Source: Cyclobacteriaceae bacterium
GTDB taxonomy: Bacteria > Bacteroidota > Bacteroidia > Cytophagales > Cyclobacteriaceae
DNA: 64,000 bases
Reading direction: 5' to 3'
Assembly: GCA_019638275.1 (NCBI GenBank)
Contig: JAHBUC010000008.1
Span: forward strand, 1-64,000
Shown here one piece after another: positions 34,020 through 43,632 of the stretch. Position numbers and translations under genes: made by a program. Within the stretch, counting starts at the first letter, position 1. Every line of letters begins with the position of its first letter. The notes under the pieces were generated by a model, which had not been told where the DNA came from, made no database searches, and saw only the letters and a program-made list of their open reading frames with translations.

Positions 34020-35408
34020 ATGAATAACTTAAGAAAATATCTTATTGGATTATTGGCGTTAGCAGCAGCTTGTAACCCCTTTCAGGTGGATGAGCTGATA
34101 GACCCGAATAACCCTAACGTGAACAGCGTTGCAAGCAATGCTTCACGTAGACAAATTCAGTTTCTGGTTACAGGACTGGAGTCACGGCACCGTGGATATG
34201 TTACCAATATTTCACAAGCCTGGAATACCTTTGGCCGGGAGGTATGGTACTTAAATGGATCAGACCCTCGCTTTCAAACAGACTGGCTAGGGCAGGCTGG
34301 TCGCGTGCCAGATGCTGCGTATTTTGGATTTGGTGCTACAGGAGGAGGCTCGTATGCTGTTCCTTACCAGGCAATCAAACAAGCCTATGTGTTGATGGAT
34401 GCTGCACAGAATACAACCTTCATTACTGAGCAAGAGAAAAAAGCAGTATCTGGATTCGCCAAGACCATCATGGCGTATCAGTTTATGATTCCCGCCAATT
34501 GGCTTTACCAGAACGGAATACGGATTGATGTAAAAGATCCCTATAATCCCGGACCGTTTGTTTCGTATAATAATGCGTTAACATTCATAAACCAATTGCT
34601 TACCGAGGGATATAATGATTTAGTTGCTGCGGGTACTGCACAGCCTTTTGTTCTATCAACAGAATGGTCTGGAATCAACGCAAGTGTTGGTACATTTAAT
34701 TCAATTGATGGCTTGAAAAAAGTAAACAGAGCTATCGCAGCAAGACTTGCAGTTTACCGCGAAGATTGGCAAGGTGCACTTGATGCACTCGACTTATCCT
34801 TTATGGATTTGGAAGGAAACCTGCAAACTGGACCAGCTCACTCCTATGGCGGCCCTCCGAATATCTTCAATCCGCTGTATTATATTCCTAATGCAAACGT
34901 CAACACGATCATTGTTGTGCATCCATCTATGATTGATGATGCAACACCGGGTGATCTACGGGTTCAAAACAAATTCTTTGAACGGACTACTCCTGTAACA
35001 ATCACAACTGATGCTGCTCCTCTTGTTGGTACTCATCAGGATAAGCGGTGGGCAAGCAATATAGCGCCTATAGCTTTCATCAGAAATGAAGAACTTATTC
35101 TGATAAAAGCTGAAGCACACGCGCAGCTGGATCAAACTACATTGGCTGTTGATGCCATTGATGTTATCCGCGAAGCAGCAGATATCGGTGTGTATACAGG
35201 TGGTACAACCAAAGCCGAATTGATCGATGAAATACTCTATCAGCGCAGGTACTCGCTTTGGGCTGAACCTTGGGGACACCGTTGGATTGACGCCAGACGA
35301 TATAACAAATTGAATGAAATTCCAACAAGTTATGATCTGGGCACAATCTTTACGCAATTCCCTGTTCCACAGGCTGAACTTAATTGGGATGACTATGTAG
35401 GGAATTAA
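34020..35408 (+). CDS. SusD/RagB family outer membrane lipoprotein
   Basis: Surface ligand-capture lid of the SusCD complex, 462 residues. The lipoprotein signal ends in LAAAC with Cys18 lipidated. The helical SusD core follows, including the TPR-like parts AIKQAYVLMDAAQNTTFITE and ALTFINQLLTEGYNDLVAAG, and the late block IRNEELILIKAEAHAQLDQT with the family-typical YQRRYSLWAEPWGHRWIDAR. It begins 11 bp after susC and ends at a strong terminator. Ligand unknown; SusD homologues with the RRYxLWxEGxRWxD-like end are common in both glycan and peptide systems. Confidence 0.94.
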   Translation: MNNLRKYLIGLLALAAACNPFQVDELIDPNNPNVNSVASNASRRQIQFLVTGLESRHRGYVTNISQAWNTFGREVWYLNGSDPRFQTDWLGQAGRVPDAAYFGFGATGGGSYAVPYQAIKQAYVLMDAAQNTTFITEQEKKAVSGFAKTIMAYQFMIPANWLYQNGIRIDVKDPYNPGPFVSYNNALTFINQLLTEGYNDLVAAGTAQPFVLSTEWSGINASVGTFNSIDGLKKVNRAIAARLAVYREDWQGALDALDLSFMDLEGNLQTGPAHSYGGPPNIFNPLYYIPNANVNTIIVVHPSMIDDATPGDLRVQNKFFERTTPVTITTDAAPLVGTHQDKRWASNIAPIAFIRNEELILIKAEAHAQLDQTTLAVDAIDVIREAADIGVYTGGTTKAELIDEILYQRRYSLWAEPWGHRWIDARRYNKLNEIPTSYDLGTIFTQFPVPQAELNWDDYVGN

Positions 35409-35426
35409 TAGCCAGTTATTAATCTT

Positions 35427-35461
35427 AAAAAAAATAGGGTCTTTGTGACCCTATTTTTTTT
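35427..35461. terminator. Bidirectional terminator after the SusCD pair
   Basis: A long stem of eight A, TAGGGTC, loop TTTGT, GACCCTA and eight T (arms 35427-35441 and 35447-35461). It works in both directions between susD and the convergent Nudix gene; the Nudix stop codon lies in the right arm (35451-35453). Confidence 0.93.
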
Positions 35462-36092
35462 GATTAATTTCTGCAAGCACCCACCGAAACTCATTCAACA
35501 TCATAGCCGTAGCGCCCCACACCACCTCTCCTTCTATTTCAAAATGTGGTGCCAGCATTTTGTAGCGGCCCGCTGCCATGATTTCTTTTGTTCTAATGGC
35601 ATCATTCTGAACAATGTACTCTATGCTTCCATGCAGTACGCGTGCGACTTCATGCTGATCCGGAATCCATTCGGGCTTTCCTTCAGCTACACCAATAACA
35701 GGTGTCACCAAAAAATTGCTGGGTACCACAAAAAAATCACTGAGCGTTCCCAACACCTTTACGTGCTGAGGGTGTATACCAATCTCTTCCTGGGCTTCGC
35801 GCAAGGCGGTATCAAAAACGGTTTCGCCTGCTTCAGCCTTTCCGCCTGGTAAACTCACCTGACCGCTGTGTGCACCCAAATAATCGGGGCGTTTGATTAA
35901 CGGGAAATAAATTTCGTTTGATTCCGGATACAACAGTATTAAAACACTGCCGGGCTTGGGTGGCATTTTATGTTCGAACTTAGGAAGAACGGTGCCAACC
36001 GGTGTTGCACGCAAAAGCTCATGCGCTTTCGCACCCGGTAATTCGTGTTTTAATCGCTCCTGCAACTTCTCAACCAACTCCAGCAAATTCAT
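35451..36092 (-). CDS. Nudix hydrolase, CoA pyrophosphatase (NudL-like) type
   Basis: Hydrolyses a nucleoside diphosphate linked to another moiety; the closest known role is cleavage of coenzyme A to phosphopantetheine and 3',5'-ADP. The 213 residues contain a full Nudix box from Gly84 to Ile106 (GKAEAGETVFDTALREAQEE, then IG). Just before it is FPLIKRPDYLGAHSGQVSLPGG at 63-84, which matches the extra motif of the CoA-pyrophosphatase subfamily. Cytoplasmic. It starts 3 bp after the SDR gene on the same strand, so both are probably in one operon. Confidence 0.87.
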   Translation of the reverse strand: MNLLELVEKLQERLKHELPGAKAHELLRATPVGTVLPKFEHKMPPKPGSVLILLYPESNEIYFPLIKRPDYLGAHSGQVSLPGGKAEAGETVFDTALREAQEEIGIHPQHVKVLGTLSDFFVVPSNFLVTPVIGVAEGKPEWIPDQHEVARVLHGSIEYIVQNDAIRTKEIMAAGRYKMLAPHFEIEGEVVWGATAMMLNEFRWVLAEINQKK

Positions 36093-36095
36093 TTC

Positions 36096-36893
36096 TTACA
36101 GCAGTTTACGCTTGCGCATCATTTTGGCAAATAATCCGGGTGCCAGTCGCTTTAACAAAATGGCCGACTTCTCCGGTCGACCGGCCAGAATGATTTCATC
36201 CTTATTCTTTTCAATGGCTTTCAGTATTTCCTCTGCCACGTATTCCGGGTCGAGGCCTTTGGCAATTTTATCGTTATCCTGATTAATGGCTACGCCATCT
36301 TTGTTCAGTGAGTTTTTGGCTACGTTGGTTCTTACAAATCCCGGACAAACCAACAACACATTTACGCCATCCGCAGCCACTTCCAGCCGCAGGGTATCAT
36401 AAAATCCCTGCAACGCATGCTTGCTCGCATTGTAGGCCGCTTGCTTTTGCACCACCATCTTCCCCAACACACTTGAGATGACTACAATGTGTCCACGTTT
36501 GCTTTCCAACATCTTCGGCAACACCGCTTTTGTTAGCGCAATGCCTCCAAAAAAATTCACGTTGAAAATTTTATGAATCACTTCCAGCGACAAGTCTTTT
36601 ATTTTTGTCCAGTGGCTAACACCCGCATTGTTGATCAGAATATCTACCTGACCAAACCGATCATATACTAGTTTGGCTTGTGCCGGAATGGCTTCGGTAT
36701 CTGATACATCAAGCGGTAGAATCAACACCTTTTCATCCGCTATGTTGCAGGCGGCTTTTACACGCTGCAACTCCTCTACCCTGCGGGCTGACAAGACAAG
36801 CTTTGCCCCTTGCCTGGCAAACGCATACGCCAACGACTCACCAATACCCGATGAAGCACCGGTTATCCAAACCACCTTACCGTTAAAGAACAT
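36096..36893 (-). CDS. Short-chain dehydrogenase/reductase (classical SDR)
   Basis: NAD(P)-dependent oxidoreductase of 265 residues. It has the cofactor motif TGASSGIGES at the N-terminus, NNAGVSHWTKI, the catalytic serine in VISSVLGKM and the YNASK active-site pair (YNASKHALQGF). The basic residues after the first glycine loop (SARRVEELQRV) favour NADPH. The substrate is unknown. The C-terminal RLAPGLFAKMMRKRKLL is basic and may be membrane-associated, as in SDRs acting on lipids. First gene of a likely pair with the Nudix hydrolase. Confidence 0.88.
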   Translation of the reverse strand: MFFNGKVVWITGASSGIGESLAYAFARQGAKLVLSARRVEELQRVKAACNIADEKVLILPLDVSDTEAIPAQAKLVYDRFGQVDILINNAGVSHWTKIKDLSLEVIHKIFNVNFFGGIALTKAVLPKMLESKRGHIVVISSVLGKMVVQKQAAYNASKHALQGFYDTLRLEVAADGVNVLLVCPGFVRTNVAKNSLNKDGVAINQDNDKIAKGLDPEYVAEEILKAIEKNKDEIILAGRPEKSAILLKRLAPGLFAKMMRKRKLL

Positions 36894-36950
36894 TTTTCAA
36901 ACTATAATTTCTAAGTGAGTATCAGTTTACAGTCAAAAAATATAATTTGA

Positions 36951-37120
36951 CCGTCATTGCGAGGGATCCCGATAACTATCGGGAGACCGAAGCAATCCCA
37001 AACTTCGCGTTTTGTTTTAACTATATAATCAGGGATTGCTTCGTCACAAAGTGATTCTTGTAGTTGAGTAGTCCTGTCGATGTTCCTCGGACCAACGACA
37101 TCCCCTCGGGACAATGACGG
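36951..37120. repeat. 170-bp palindromic (MITE/REP-like) element
   Basis: The element begins CCGTCATTG and ends CAATGACGG (terminal inverted repeats at 36951-36959 and 37112-37120). Inside are GAAGCAATCCC (36989-36999) and its complement GGGATTGCTTC (37032-37042), and a perfect TCCCGATA-AC-TATCGGGA hairpin (36967-36984). It lies in the 261-bp spacer between two minus-strand genes and contains no gene. I know similar CGTCATTGCGAGG-type repeats from other Bacteroidota genomes. Confidence 0.75.
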
Positions 37121-37154
37121 GCTAAATTTAGAACTACAAGCGAATACCCACAAT

Positions 37155-38594
37155 TTATAATTTCCAGCCCGCCCGATACTCGCGCTTCACAAACTGATTG
37201 GCTTCCTCAAAGTTGGTGATCTTCATGTTCACGCCATCCCACAACAATTTAATGTCCCTGCCCGGATAGGTGAATTGATTCGGATTATCTTTTCTTGGAA
37301 TACGAATATCGTGACTGCGAATAGCCAAATTGCCCATCAACACCATTTCCGTAAGCGGCCCGGCAATTTCAAACGGAGAACTTAACTCGGTTTTGCCATA
37401 TCCGGCCAAACAACCTTCAACCCAGTTGGCATAGTGCCCGCGGTCACCATTCGGTACGCGCTTAAGGGTTTGTGGCACCTTTACTTCCTCTGTTCTCGAG
37501 GTAGGAAGTAACTTGGGTAAAATGCCATACGTACCACACATCATCTTACCTTTTGTTCCGACAAATAACGCGCCATTGCCCCCATCTCCAAATTGTTCAT
37601 TCGGACCTAACTCTTCCGGGCGCTCCGGCTGAATGCCACCGTCCATCCAATGCACTTTTACTTTTGGTTTGGTGCCGCGCTCAGGGAAGGTCATCACAAT
37701 GTGTGACGAAGGCGGGCAACTCTCCGGAAAATATCCCCTGCGGAATTCATCCACATACACACTGCCCACGCTGGCCTGCACATCAATCGGGTAACCCAAT
37801 TCAAGCACACGGAAGGGCGGCTCAACAATATGGCACGCCATATCGCCCAGGGCACCGGTACCGTAATCCCACCAGCCGCGCCAGTTAAACGGCACCAGCT
37901 TTTCGATATAATCCTTTTGGGGTGCAGTACCCAGCCACAGATCCCAATCCAGTTCCTTGGGTACTTCTGCTTTTTGCGCAGGCCAGGGAATGCCTTGCGG
38001 CCACACAGGGCGGTTCGTCCAGCAATACACGGTGTGCACTTCACCAATCAAGCCGGCCTTGTACCATTCCACCAACTGCCGCACGCCATCACCCGATGCG
38101 CCCTGGTTACCCATCTGGGTTACTACCTTGTATTTCTTTGCAGCTTCGGTGAGCATACGCGCTTCATAAATATCATGCGTTAACGGCTTTTGCACGTATA
38201 CGTGCTTGCCCAACTGCATGGCCGCCATGGCCTGCACGGCATGGTTATGATCGGGTGTTGACACCGAAACAGCATCAATGCTTTTGTGCTCCTTATCGAG
38301 CATCTCGCGGAAATCCTTATAGTATTTTGCTTTGGGAAAACTCTTGATGGCATTGGCCGCCCTGCGGTCATCTACATCGCACAGGAAGGAGATCACGGCC
38401 TTGTTGGTGCCAAAAATTCCGTTGATATCGCCACCGCCCTGTCCGCCTACGCCTATACCCGCTACCGACAGGGTATCACTGGGGGCCAAAAATCCTTTGC
38501 CGCCCAGCACATGGCGGGGCACGATGGTGAACGCTGCGGCTGCAAGGCCTGCCTGTTGAATGAACTTTCTGCGTGAGCTTTTAAATGAGGTCAT
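37155..38594 (-). CDS. Gfo/Idh/MocA family oxidoreductase with Tat signal
   Basis: Exported NAD(P)-dependent sugar or sugar-acid oxidoreductase, 479 residues. The twin-arginine signal SSRRKFIQQAGLAAAAF (Arg8-Arg9) predicts folded export with bound cofactor. The Rossmann domain follows (VAGIGVGGQGGGDING) with the family motifs STPDHNHAVQAMAAMQLGKH and VQKPLTHDIYEARMLTEAAK. The C-terminal alpha/beta domain is of the longer Bacteroidota subclass (DYGTGALGDMACHIVEPPF). Substrate unknown; such enzymes often act in glycoside or inositol metabolism. It stands alone between a palindromic element and the terminator of the permease operon. Confidence 0.9.
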   Translation of the reverse strand: MTSFKSSRRKFIQQAGLAAAAFTIVPRHVLGGKGFLAPSDTLSVAGIGVGGQGGGDINGIFGTNKAVISFLCDVDDRRAANAIKSFPKAKYYKDFREMLDKEHKSIDAVSVSTPDHNHAVQAMAAMQLGKHVYVQKPLTHDIYEARMLTEAAKKYKVVTQMGNQGASGDGVRQLVEWYKAGLIGEVHTVYCWTNRPVWPQGIPWPAQKAEVPKELDWDLWLGTAPQKDYIEKLVPFNWRGWWDYGTGALGDMACHIVEPPFRVLELGYPIDVQASVGSVYVDEFRRGYFPESCPPSSHIVMTFPERGTKPKVKVHWMDGGIQPERPEELGPNEQFGDGGNGALFVGTKGKMMCGTYGILPKLLPTSRTEEVKVPQTLKRVPNGDRGHYANWVEGCLAGYGKTELSSPFEIAGPLTEMVLMGNLAIRSHDIRIPRKDNPNQFTYPGRDIKLLWDGVNMKITNFEEANQFVKREYRAGWKL

Positions 38595-38642
38595 GGAACT
38601 GATTTTAGGTTAACGCTTTAAAGTACAGTTTTCCATTAAAAG

Positions 38643-38673
38643 AAAAAAGCAACCTTTTATGGGTTGCTTTTTT
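38643..38673 (-). terminator. Terminator of the ABC permease operon
   Basis: Perfect 12-bp stem AAAAAAGCAACC/GGTTGCTTTTTT with a 7-nt loop, followed on the minus strand by a T-rich tail, 14 bp past the stop of the last permease gene. Confidence 0.9.
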
Positions 38674-38687
38674 TATCGTTAATGAAT

Positions 38688-41138
38688 TTACTCATACCTT
38701 AACGACTTCACCGGATCACTGCTGGCAGCTTTAATCGATTGGTAACTAACCGTAATCCACGCAATTAAAATGGCTACAACACCTGCTCCACCGAATATCC
38801 AAAAACCAATTTGAATGCGGTAGGCGAAATTTTGCAGCCACCAATGTTCCATTATATACCACGCTACCGGTACGGCCAATACAAAAGCCAGCGCCACCAT
38901 TTTGGTGAAGTCCTTCGAGAGTAAAATAACAATGCTGCTTACGGATGCGCCCAACACTTTGCGCACACCAATTTCTTTTATGCGCAGCGTAGTGATGTAA
39001 GCGGATAACGCAAACAACCCGATACACGCCACAAAAATGGCAAGGCCTGAAAAAACCGCGAACAACCTGCCTGTGCGTTGCTCGGCTGTGTACAATTGGT
39101 TCAGGCTTTCATCGAGAAACAAATATTTGAATGGTTGCTGGGGTGCAATTTCCTTCCACTTTGTTTCAACAGCCTGAATGGCCGATGCCAGTTGGTTTGG
39201 TTTTATCCGGGCCACGTAATACTGATTGCCACCATTAAACAATTCGTTGCTTTGAATAACCAAAGGCGTTACCTGGTCGCGCAGGGAGTTGAAATTAAAA
39301 TCCTTTACAATGCCAATCACCCGAAAGGACACGGCAATGATGCCGTCCGGGCCTTGCTGCATGTCGACCAGCTTGCGCCCGATCGGATTTTCCAGCCCCA
39401 TCGTTTTTACGGCCGTCTCATTTAAGATAACCGAAAGCGAGTCGTTGGTTTCTTCTGAAAATAACCTTCCCTCCACTAACTCAAACCCCAGGGTTTCACT
39501 CAACCCATCCGAAACCACCATGGATTTGGTTGTCAGAATTTCAGATGAACCTTCCGGCTGAAACTGAATCCCGAAGAAGTTATCTTCACGGCCCGGTATG
39601 GCAAACGCACCGGCAGCAGCTTGTACTTCGGGTAACCTGCGGATTTCATCAATCAGCGTTTTGCCTTGCTGTGGATTGAGCGTAAAGCCGCGTTCCACAA
39701 CAAGCAGTTGCTCCTTGTCAAAACCCAGCGATTTTTCACGCATGAATTTCATCTGATCGCCAATTACCCAGGTGCCGATCATGAGCACAATGGAAATCCA
39801 GAATTGAAAGACTACCAATCCGTTTCGTATCCATTTTCCTTTCTGATTTCCTGTAAACTTGCCCTTCATCACTACAATCGGGTTAAATGAAGACAAAACA
39901 AAAGCAGGATATAGGCCGGCCAGCAGCCCGACAATGGCTGTAAGCAGTAGCAATGATCCAACTGCCGTTGGATCGAATGAGAAGCTAAGTTCTTTTCCAA
40001 TCAGGTTATTGAAGAATGGTAAAAATGAACGCATTAAAACAATGGCCAGCACCACACCAATGGCACTCAACACAAAAGCTTCTGTAAGAAACTGCGACAT
40101 CAGCTGTTGCCGCAACGATCCCATTACCTTTCGCACACCCACTTCGCGCGAACGCTCAGCCGAACGGGCTGTTGACAGGTTCATAAAATTGATGCAGGCA
40201 ATAACCAGAATGAGTATGGCTACTGCAATCATGATGTATACCGAGTTGATGTTGCCGCTGGGTTTCATTTGCGCCTCGAGGTAAACCGGATCGAGGTGAA
40301 TAGAAGATAAAGGCTGAAGATAATAGCGGTAGCCATTGCCTTCGCGTTTGTAATCCTCCCATGATTTGCCAAGCTCACGTTCTATTTGCGCAGCAGCATA
40401 CGTATCTACCAGTTTGGCAAACTTCTCTTCAAAGGCCTTGGTATCTGTTCCTTCCCGTAACTTAAAGTACGTGTAGTTTGAAAAGCCGGTAAAATTCTCT
40501 TGCCGCGTGAAGGGAAAGGTTGAAGCGGATAACAGTGCACTGAATTTGAAATGAGAGTTTTCAGGGATATCCGCAATCACGCCAACCACCTTAAACTCGC
40601 CCTGCGGCCCGGGACCATGGATTGTTTTGTTTATCGGATCAGCTTCACCAAAATAGCGCTTTGCAAATTCTTCGGTTACAACGATTTCATTCGCTGCTTT
40701 GAGGGCGCGCGTGGAGTTACCCTTGACAAAGGAAAAACTAAATACATCGAAAAATGAACTATCCACCACCAACACCATCTCCTCATCAAATTGAATCAGT
40801 TCTTCACGATCGTTGGTAAAGGATAACGTTACGTTGGTAAACCGAAATGCCTGCGTTGATTCTTCTACTTCAGCCAGGTCGCGTTTAGCCACATCCTCAT
40901 AGGATGCCGGTATGATGGAGTAGAAAGTGGAGTGATTCGGGTACTTGCGCTCCAATACCATGCGGTAAATATGTTCATGATCCTGAAAGAACTTATCGTA
41001 CGAGAATTCATGCCGGATAAATAAAACGATCAGCAGGCAACTGGCTACGCCAACAGCAAGTCCCATAACGTTTATGAATGTGTAGATTTTTTGGCGAAGC
41101 AAATTTCGGATAGCAATTTTCAGGTTGTTCTTAAACAT
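38688..41138 (-). CDS. ABC transporter permease, double MacB_PCD/FtsX type (copy A)
   Basis: Inner-membrane protein of 816 residues with two tandem modules, each a membrane helix, a MacB-like periplasmic core domain and an FtsX three-helix unit. Helices are near residues 20-42, 300-410, 430-445 and 695-800. The N-terminus NLKIAIRNLLRQKIYTFINV and the C-terminal DPVKSLRYE are shared with copies B and C. ERSREVGVRKVMGS and RIKEIGVRKVLGAS are the paired FtsX elements. By family, such permeases act with an ATPase as mechanotransmission or lipoprotein/peptide exporters. No ATPase gene lies in this operon. It is the last gene, 11 bp after copy B. Confidence 0.9.
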   Translation of the reverse strand: MFKNNLKIAIRNLLRQKIYTFINVMGLAVGVASCLLIVLFIRHEFSYDKFFQDHEHIYRMVLERKYPNHSTFYSIIPASYEDVAKRDLAEVEESTQAFRFTNVTLSFTNDREELIQFDEEMVLVVDSSFFDVFSFSFVKGNSTRALKAANEIVVTEEFAKRYFGEADPINKTIHGPGPQGEFKVVGVIADIPENSHFKFSALLSASTFPFTRQENFTGFSNYTYFKLREGTDTKAFEEKFAKLVDTYAAAQIERELGKSWEDYKREGNGYRYYLQPLSSIHLDPVYLEAQMKPSGNINSVYIMIAVAILILVIACINFMNLSTARSAERSREVGVRKVMGSLRQQLMSQFLTEAFVLSAIGVVLAIVLMRSFLPFFNNLIGKELSFSFDPTAVGSLLLLTAIVGLLAGLYPAFVLSSFNPIVVMKGKFTGNQKGKWIRNGLVVFQFWISIVLMIGTWVIGDQMKFMREKSLGFDKEQLLVVERGFTLNPQQGKTLIDEIRRLPEVQAAAGAFAIPGREDNFFGIQFQPEGSSEILTTKSMVVSDGLSETLGFELVEGRLFSEETNDSLSVILNETAVKTMGLENPIGRKLVDMQQGPDGIIAVSFRVIGIVKDFNFNSLRDQVTPLVIQSNELFNGGNQYYVARIKPNQLASAIQAVETKWKEIAPQQPFKYLFLDESLNQLYTAEQRTGRLFAVFSGLAIFVACIGLFALSAYITTLRIKEIGVRKVLGASVSSIVILLSKDFTKMVALAFVLAVPVAWYIMEHWWLQNFAYRIQIGFWIFGGAGVVAILIAWITVSYQSIKAASSDPVKSLRYE

Positions 41139-41149
41139 AATTTCAACTT

Positions 41150-43564
41150 TTATTCATACCGAAGTGACTGAACCGGGTTTACCATTGCGGCCTTAATTAT
41201 TTGTGCACTTACTGTTGCAAACGCTACGAGCATAACCACCAGGCTCGGTAAAGCAAAAATCCACCAGGTTAATGTAATCTTGCTGGCAAAACCTTGCAAC
41301 CACGCATGCATGGTCCACCATGCCACCGGCACAGCCAAAACATCTGCAATGGCCATTAATGCGAGGTAGTCTTTACTCACCAAACGAAGTATTCCCGGTA
41401 CGGAAGCGCCCAGCACTTTACGGATACCGATTTCTTTTGTACGCTGTATGGCTGTTAATGATGACAGTCCGAATAAACCGAGGCAAGCAATAAATATGGC
41501 CAACCCGCTGAAGACACCGAATACGCTTCCAAATTGTTGATCGGCCTGGTACTGTTGATTGTAATGATCGTCCAGAAAGAAAAAGTTAAATGGATTGCCG
41601 GGAAAAAATTCTTTCCAAAGTGACTCGAAGCGCACCATTGACTCCCTCACGGTTCCGGTATTGAGCTTAATGGAATAAAATCCACCGGGTGCAGGTGAAT
41701 ACCGGAACACCAACGGCTCATATGATTTTTTTAACGACTCCTGCCTGTAATCACGTACCACTCCCACTATCCGGAATGTATCGCCCCAAAAGTTTATTTG
41801 CTCATTGATCGCATCTTCAAGATTGGTAAAACCCATCTGCCGGGCTCCTGATTCATTCAACATCACCGTTCCAGTTTCACCTGCAACTTCACCAGAGAAA
41901 GACCTGCCTGCTGCCAGTTCAATTCCATACGCTTGAACAAAATCATGATCCATCATGATAACGCGGTACTGATTGGCTTCATCTTCACGCTGGCTCAGTC
42001 GTCTTATTCCACCTGCATTCCAGTCGGGCGACCGGCCCGGAACCGAACTGGAAGCACACACGGTGGCTACTTCAGGATATTGAAGCACTTGCTGCTTAAA
42101 TGCTTCAAACTTGCTTTGGTATGTGGAGTCAACAATATTGGGTGAACGCAGCACCAGTGTCTGATCAATCGAAACACCTAATCGCTGCGTACGCATAAAA
42201 TTGATTTGCTGGTAAACCGTAAATGTGCCTACGATTAACGCAATGGAAGCCATGAACTGAGCAATTACCATCCCCTTCCGGAACAACACACCCTGACCCG
42301 TGTTTTTGAACCGGCCTTTTAAAACCTCAACAGGCCGGAAACCTGATAACACAAATGCTGGGTATAAGCCAGCCAGAAGAGAACCTCCGAGTATCATCAA
42401 CAGTGACCAGACCCAAAACATGGGCTCCTGAAGCAAAGTAAGATCAATCGGTCGCGCGGTCAGTTGACTAAACCAATGGGTGAGCAGGGCAACCAATGCT
42501 ATTGCCAATCCAACGGCTACACTGTTCAGCAGCAAAGACTCAAACAAAAATTGTTGCACGAGTTGAAAACGAAATCCGCCCATCACTTTCCGTACACCCA
42601 CTTCCCGTGCACGCTCAATCGACTTTGCCGTTGACAGGTTGATGTAGTTGATCCACGCAATTAAAATAATGAGAACTGCCACCACCGAAAGAAACTTAAC
42701 TGTGTTGCGGTCTCCGTTAGGCTTAAATTCACCGATAAAATTTGAATCCAGGTGTATGTCCGAGATGGGTTGCAACTGGAATATCATACCGGCCTCCCAT
42801 CGCTTTAATTCTTCCCCTTCACGTTGCTCTACGAATGTCGGAAGCTTGGCTTCCAATTCCGAGGCACGCGCATTTTCACTCAACATTATATACGTCAGAA
42901 AACCATCCCATTGCCATTGGTCAAGCTCTGCTTCACTGGCGCGGCCCGTCAGTACGGCATAGGTAGCAAACGACAACAAGGCATCAATTTTCATGTGTGA
43001 TGTTTCGGGAATATCCTCAAACATTCCGGTGATGACATACTCGACTCTACCATTGTTTCTCATTGATTTTCCCACCGGGTTTTCATCGCCAAAATACTTT
43101 TTGGCCAATGAGCGGGAGATCACCATGGTGTAAGGGTCCTTTAAAACCAATGAATCCACTCCGGCAATAAGTGGAATAGAGAAGAGCTGAAAGAAATCAG
43201 CGCTGGAATAAAATACATTTTCTTCTTTAAAGAAAGCATCGCCATGAGCAAGCAATGCATCACTCTTTTTTAACCGAACATACCGCTCGACTTCCGGAAA
43301 ATTCGCTTTCAGATCCGGGCCGATACCCACACATCCGGATGCCCACCGGGTAGATAACTCACCCTTATTATAACGATCAAGCTGAACACGAAATATTCGA
43401 TCATTATGATCCAGAAACTTGTCGTAGCTATACTCATGTACAACAAATTGCGCAATGAGCAAGCAGGCCGTCATGCCAATGGCGAGGCCTAAAACGTTTA
43501 TAACCGTAAAAGTTTTATTCCGCGATATGTATCGCCAAACGGAGGTCAGGTAGTTCTTGAGCAT
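41150..43564 (-). CDS. ABC transporter permease, double MacB_PCD/FtsX type (copy B)
   Basis: 804-residue paralogue of the adjacent permeases, with the same order: TM1 (about 18-40), periplasmic domain 1, FtsX unit (ERAREVGVRKVMGGFRFQLV), TM, periplasmic domain 2, and a second FtsX unit (RTKEIGIRKVLGASVPGILR) closing with NPVQSLRYE. The periplasmic domains differ most between copies, suggesting different partners or substrates. It is separated from the NTF2-like gene by 68 bp and from copy A by 11 bp, all on the minus strand. An ATP-binding partner must be encoded elsewhere. Confidence 0.9.
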   Translation of the reverse strand: MLKNYLTSVWRYISRNKTFTVINVLGLAIGMTACLLIAQFVVHEYSYDKFLDHNDRIFRVQLDRYNKGELSTRWASGCVGIGPDLKANFPEVERYVRLKKSDALLAHGDAFFKEENVFYSSADFFQLFSIPLIAGVDSLVLKDPYTMVISRSLAKKYFGDENPVGKSMRNNGRVEYVITGMFEDIPETSHMKIDALLSFATYAVLTGRASEAELDQWQWDGFLTYIMLSENARASELEAKLPTFVEQREGEELKRWEAGMIFQLQPISDIHLDSNFIGEFKPNGDRNTVKFLSVVAVLIILIAWINYINLSTAKSIERAREVGVRKVMGGFRFQLVQQFLFESLLLNSVAVGLAIALVALLTHWFSQLTARPIDLTLLQEPMFWVWSLLMILGGSLLAGLYPAFVLSGFRPVEVLKGRFKNTGQGVLFRKGMVIAQFMASIALIVGTFTVYQQINFMRTQRLGVSIDQTLVLRSPNIVDSTYQSKFEAFKQQVLQYPEVATVCASSSVPGRSPDWNAGGIRRLSQREDEANQYRVIMMDHDFVQAYGIELAAGRSFSGEVAGETGTVMLNESGARQMGFTNLEDAINEQINFWGDTFRIVGVVRDYRQESLKKSYEPLVFRYSPAPGGFYSIKLNTGTVRESMVRFESLWKEFFPGNPFNFFFLDDHYNQQYQADQQFGSVFGVFSGLAIFIACLGLFGLSSLTAIQRTKEIGIRKVLGASVPGILRLVSKDYLALMAIADVLAVPVAWWTMHAWLQGFASKITLTWWIFALPSLVVMLVAFATVSAQIIKAAMVNPVQSLRYE

Positions 43565-43632
43565 ATTACAGGTTTATACATCAATACTCATGTTCAGGAT
43601 AATAGTTACTACCAACCAAAAATTTAAACACG

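Noticed and set aside
37694..38047. Overlapping long frames within the Gfo/Idh/MocA gene
   Set aside because: Out-of-frame shadows of a GC-richer conserved gene; no domains and no start signals.
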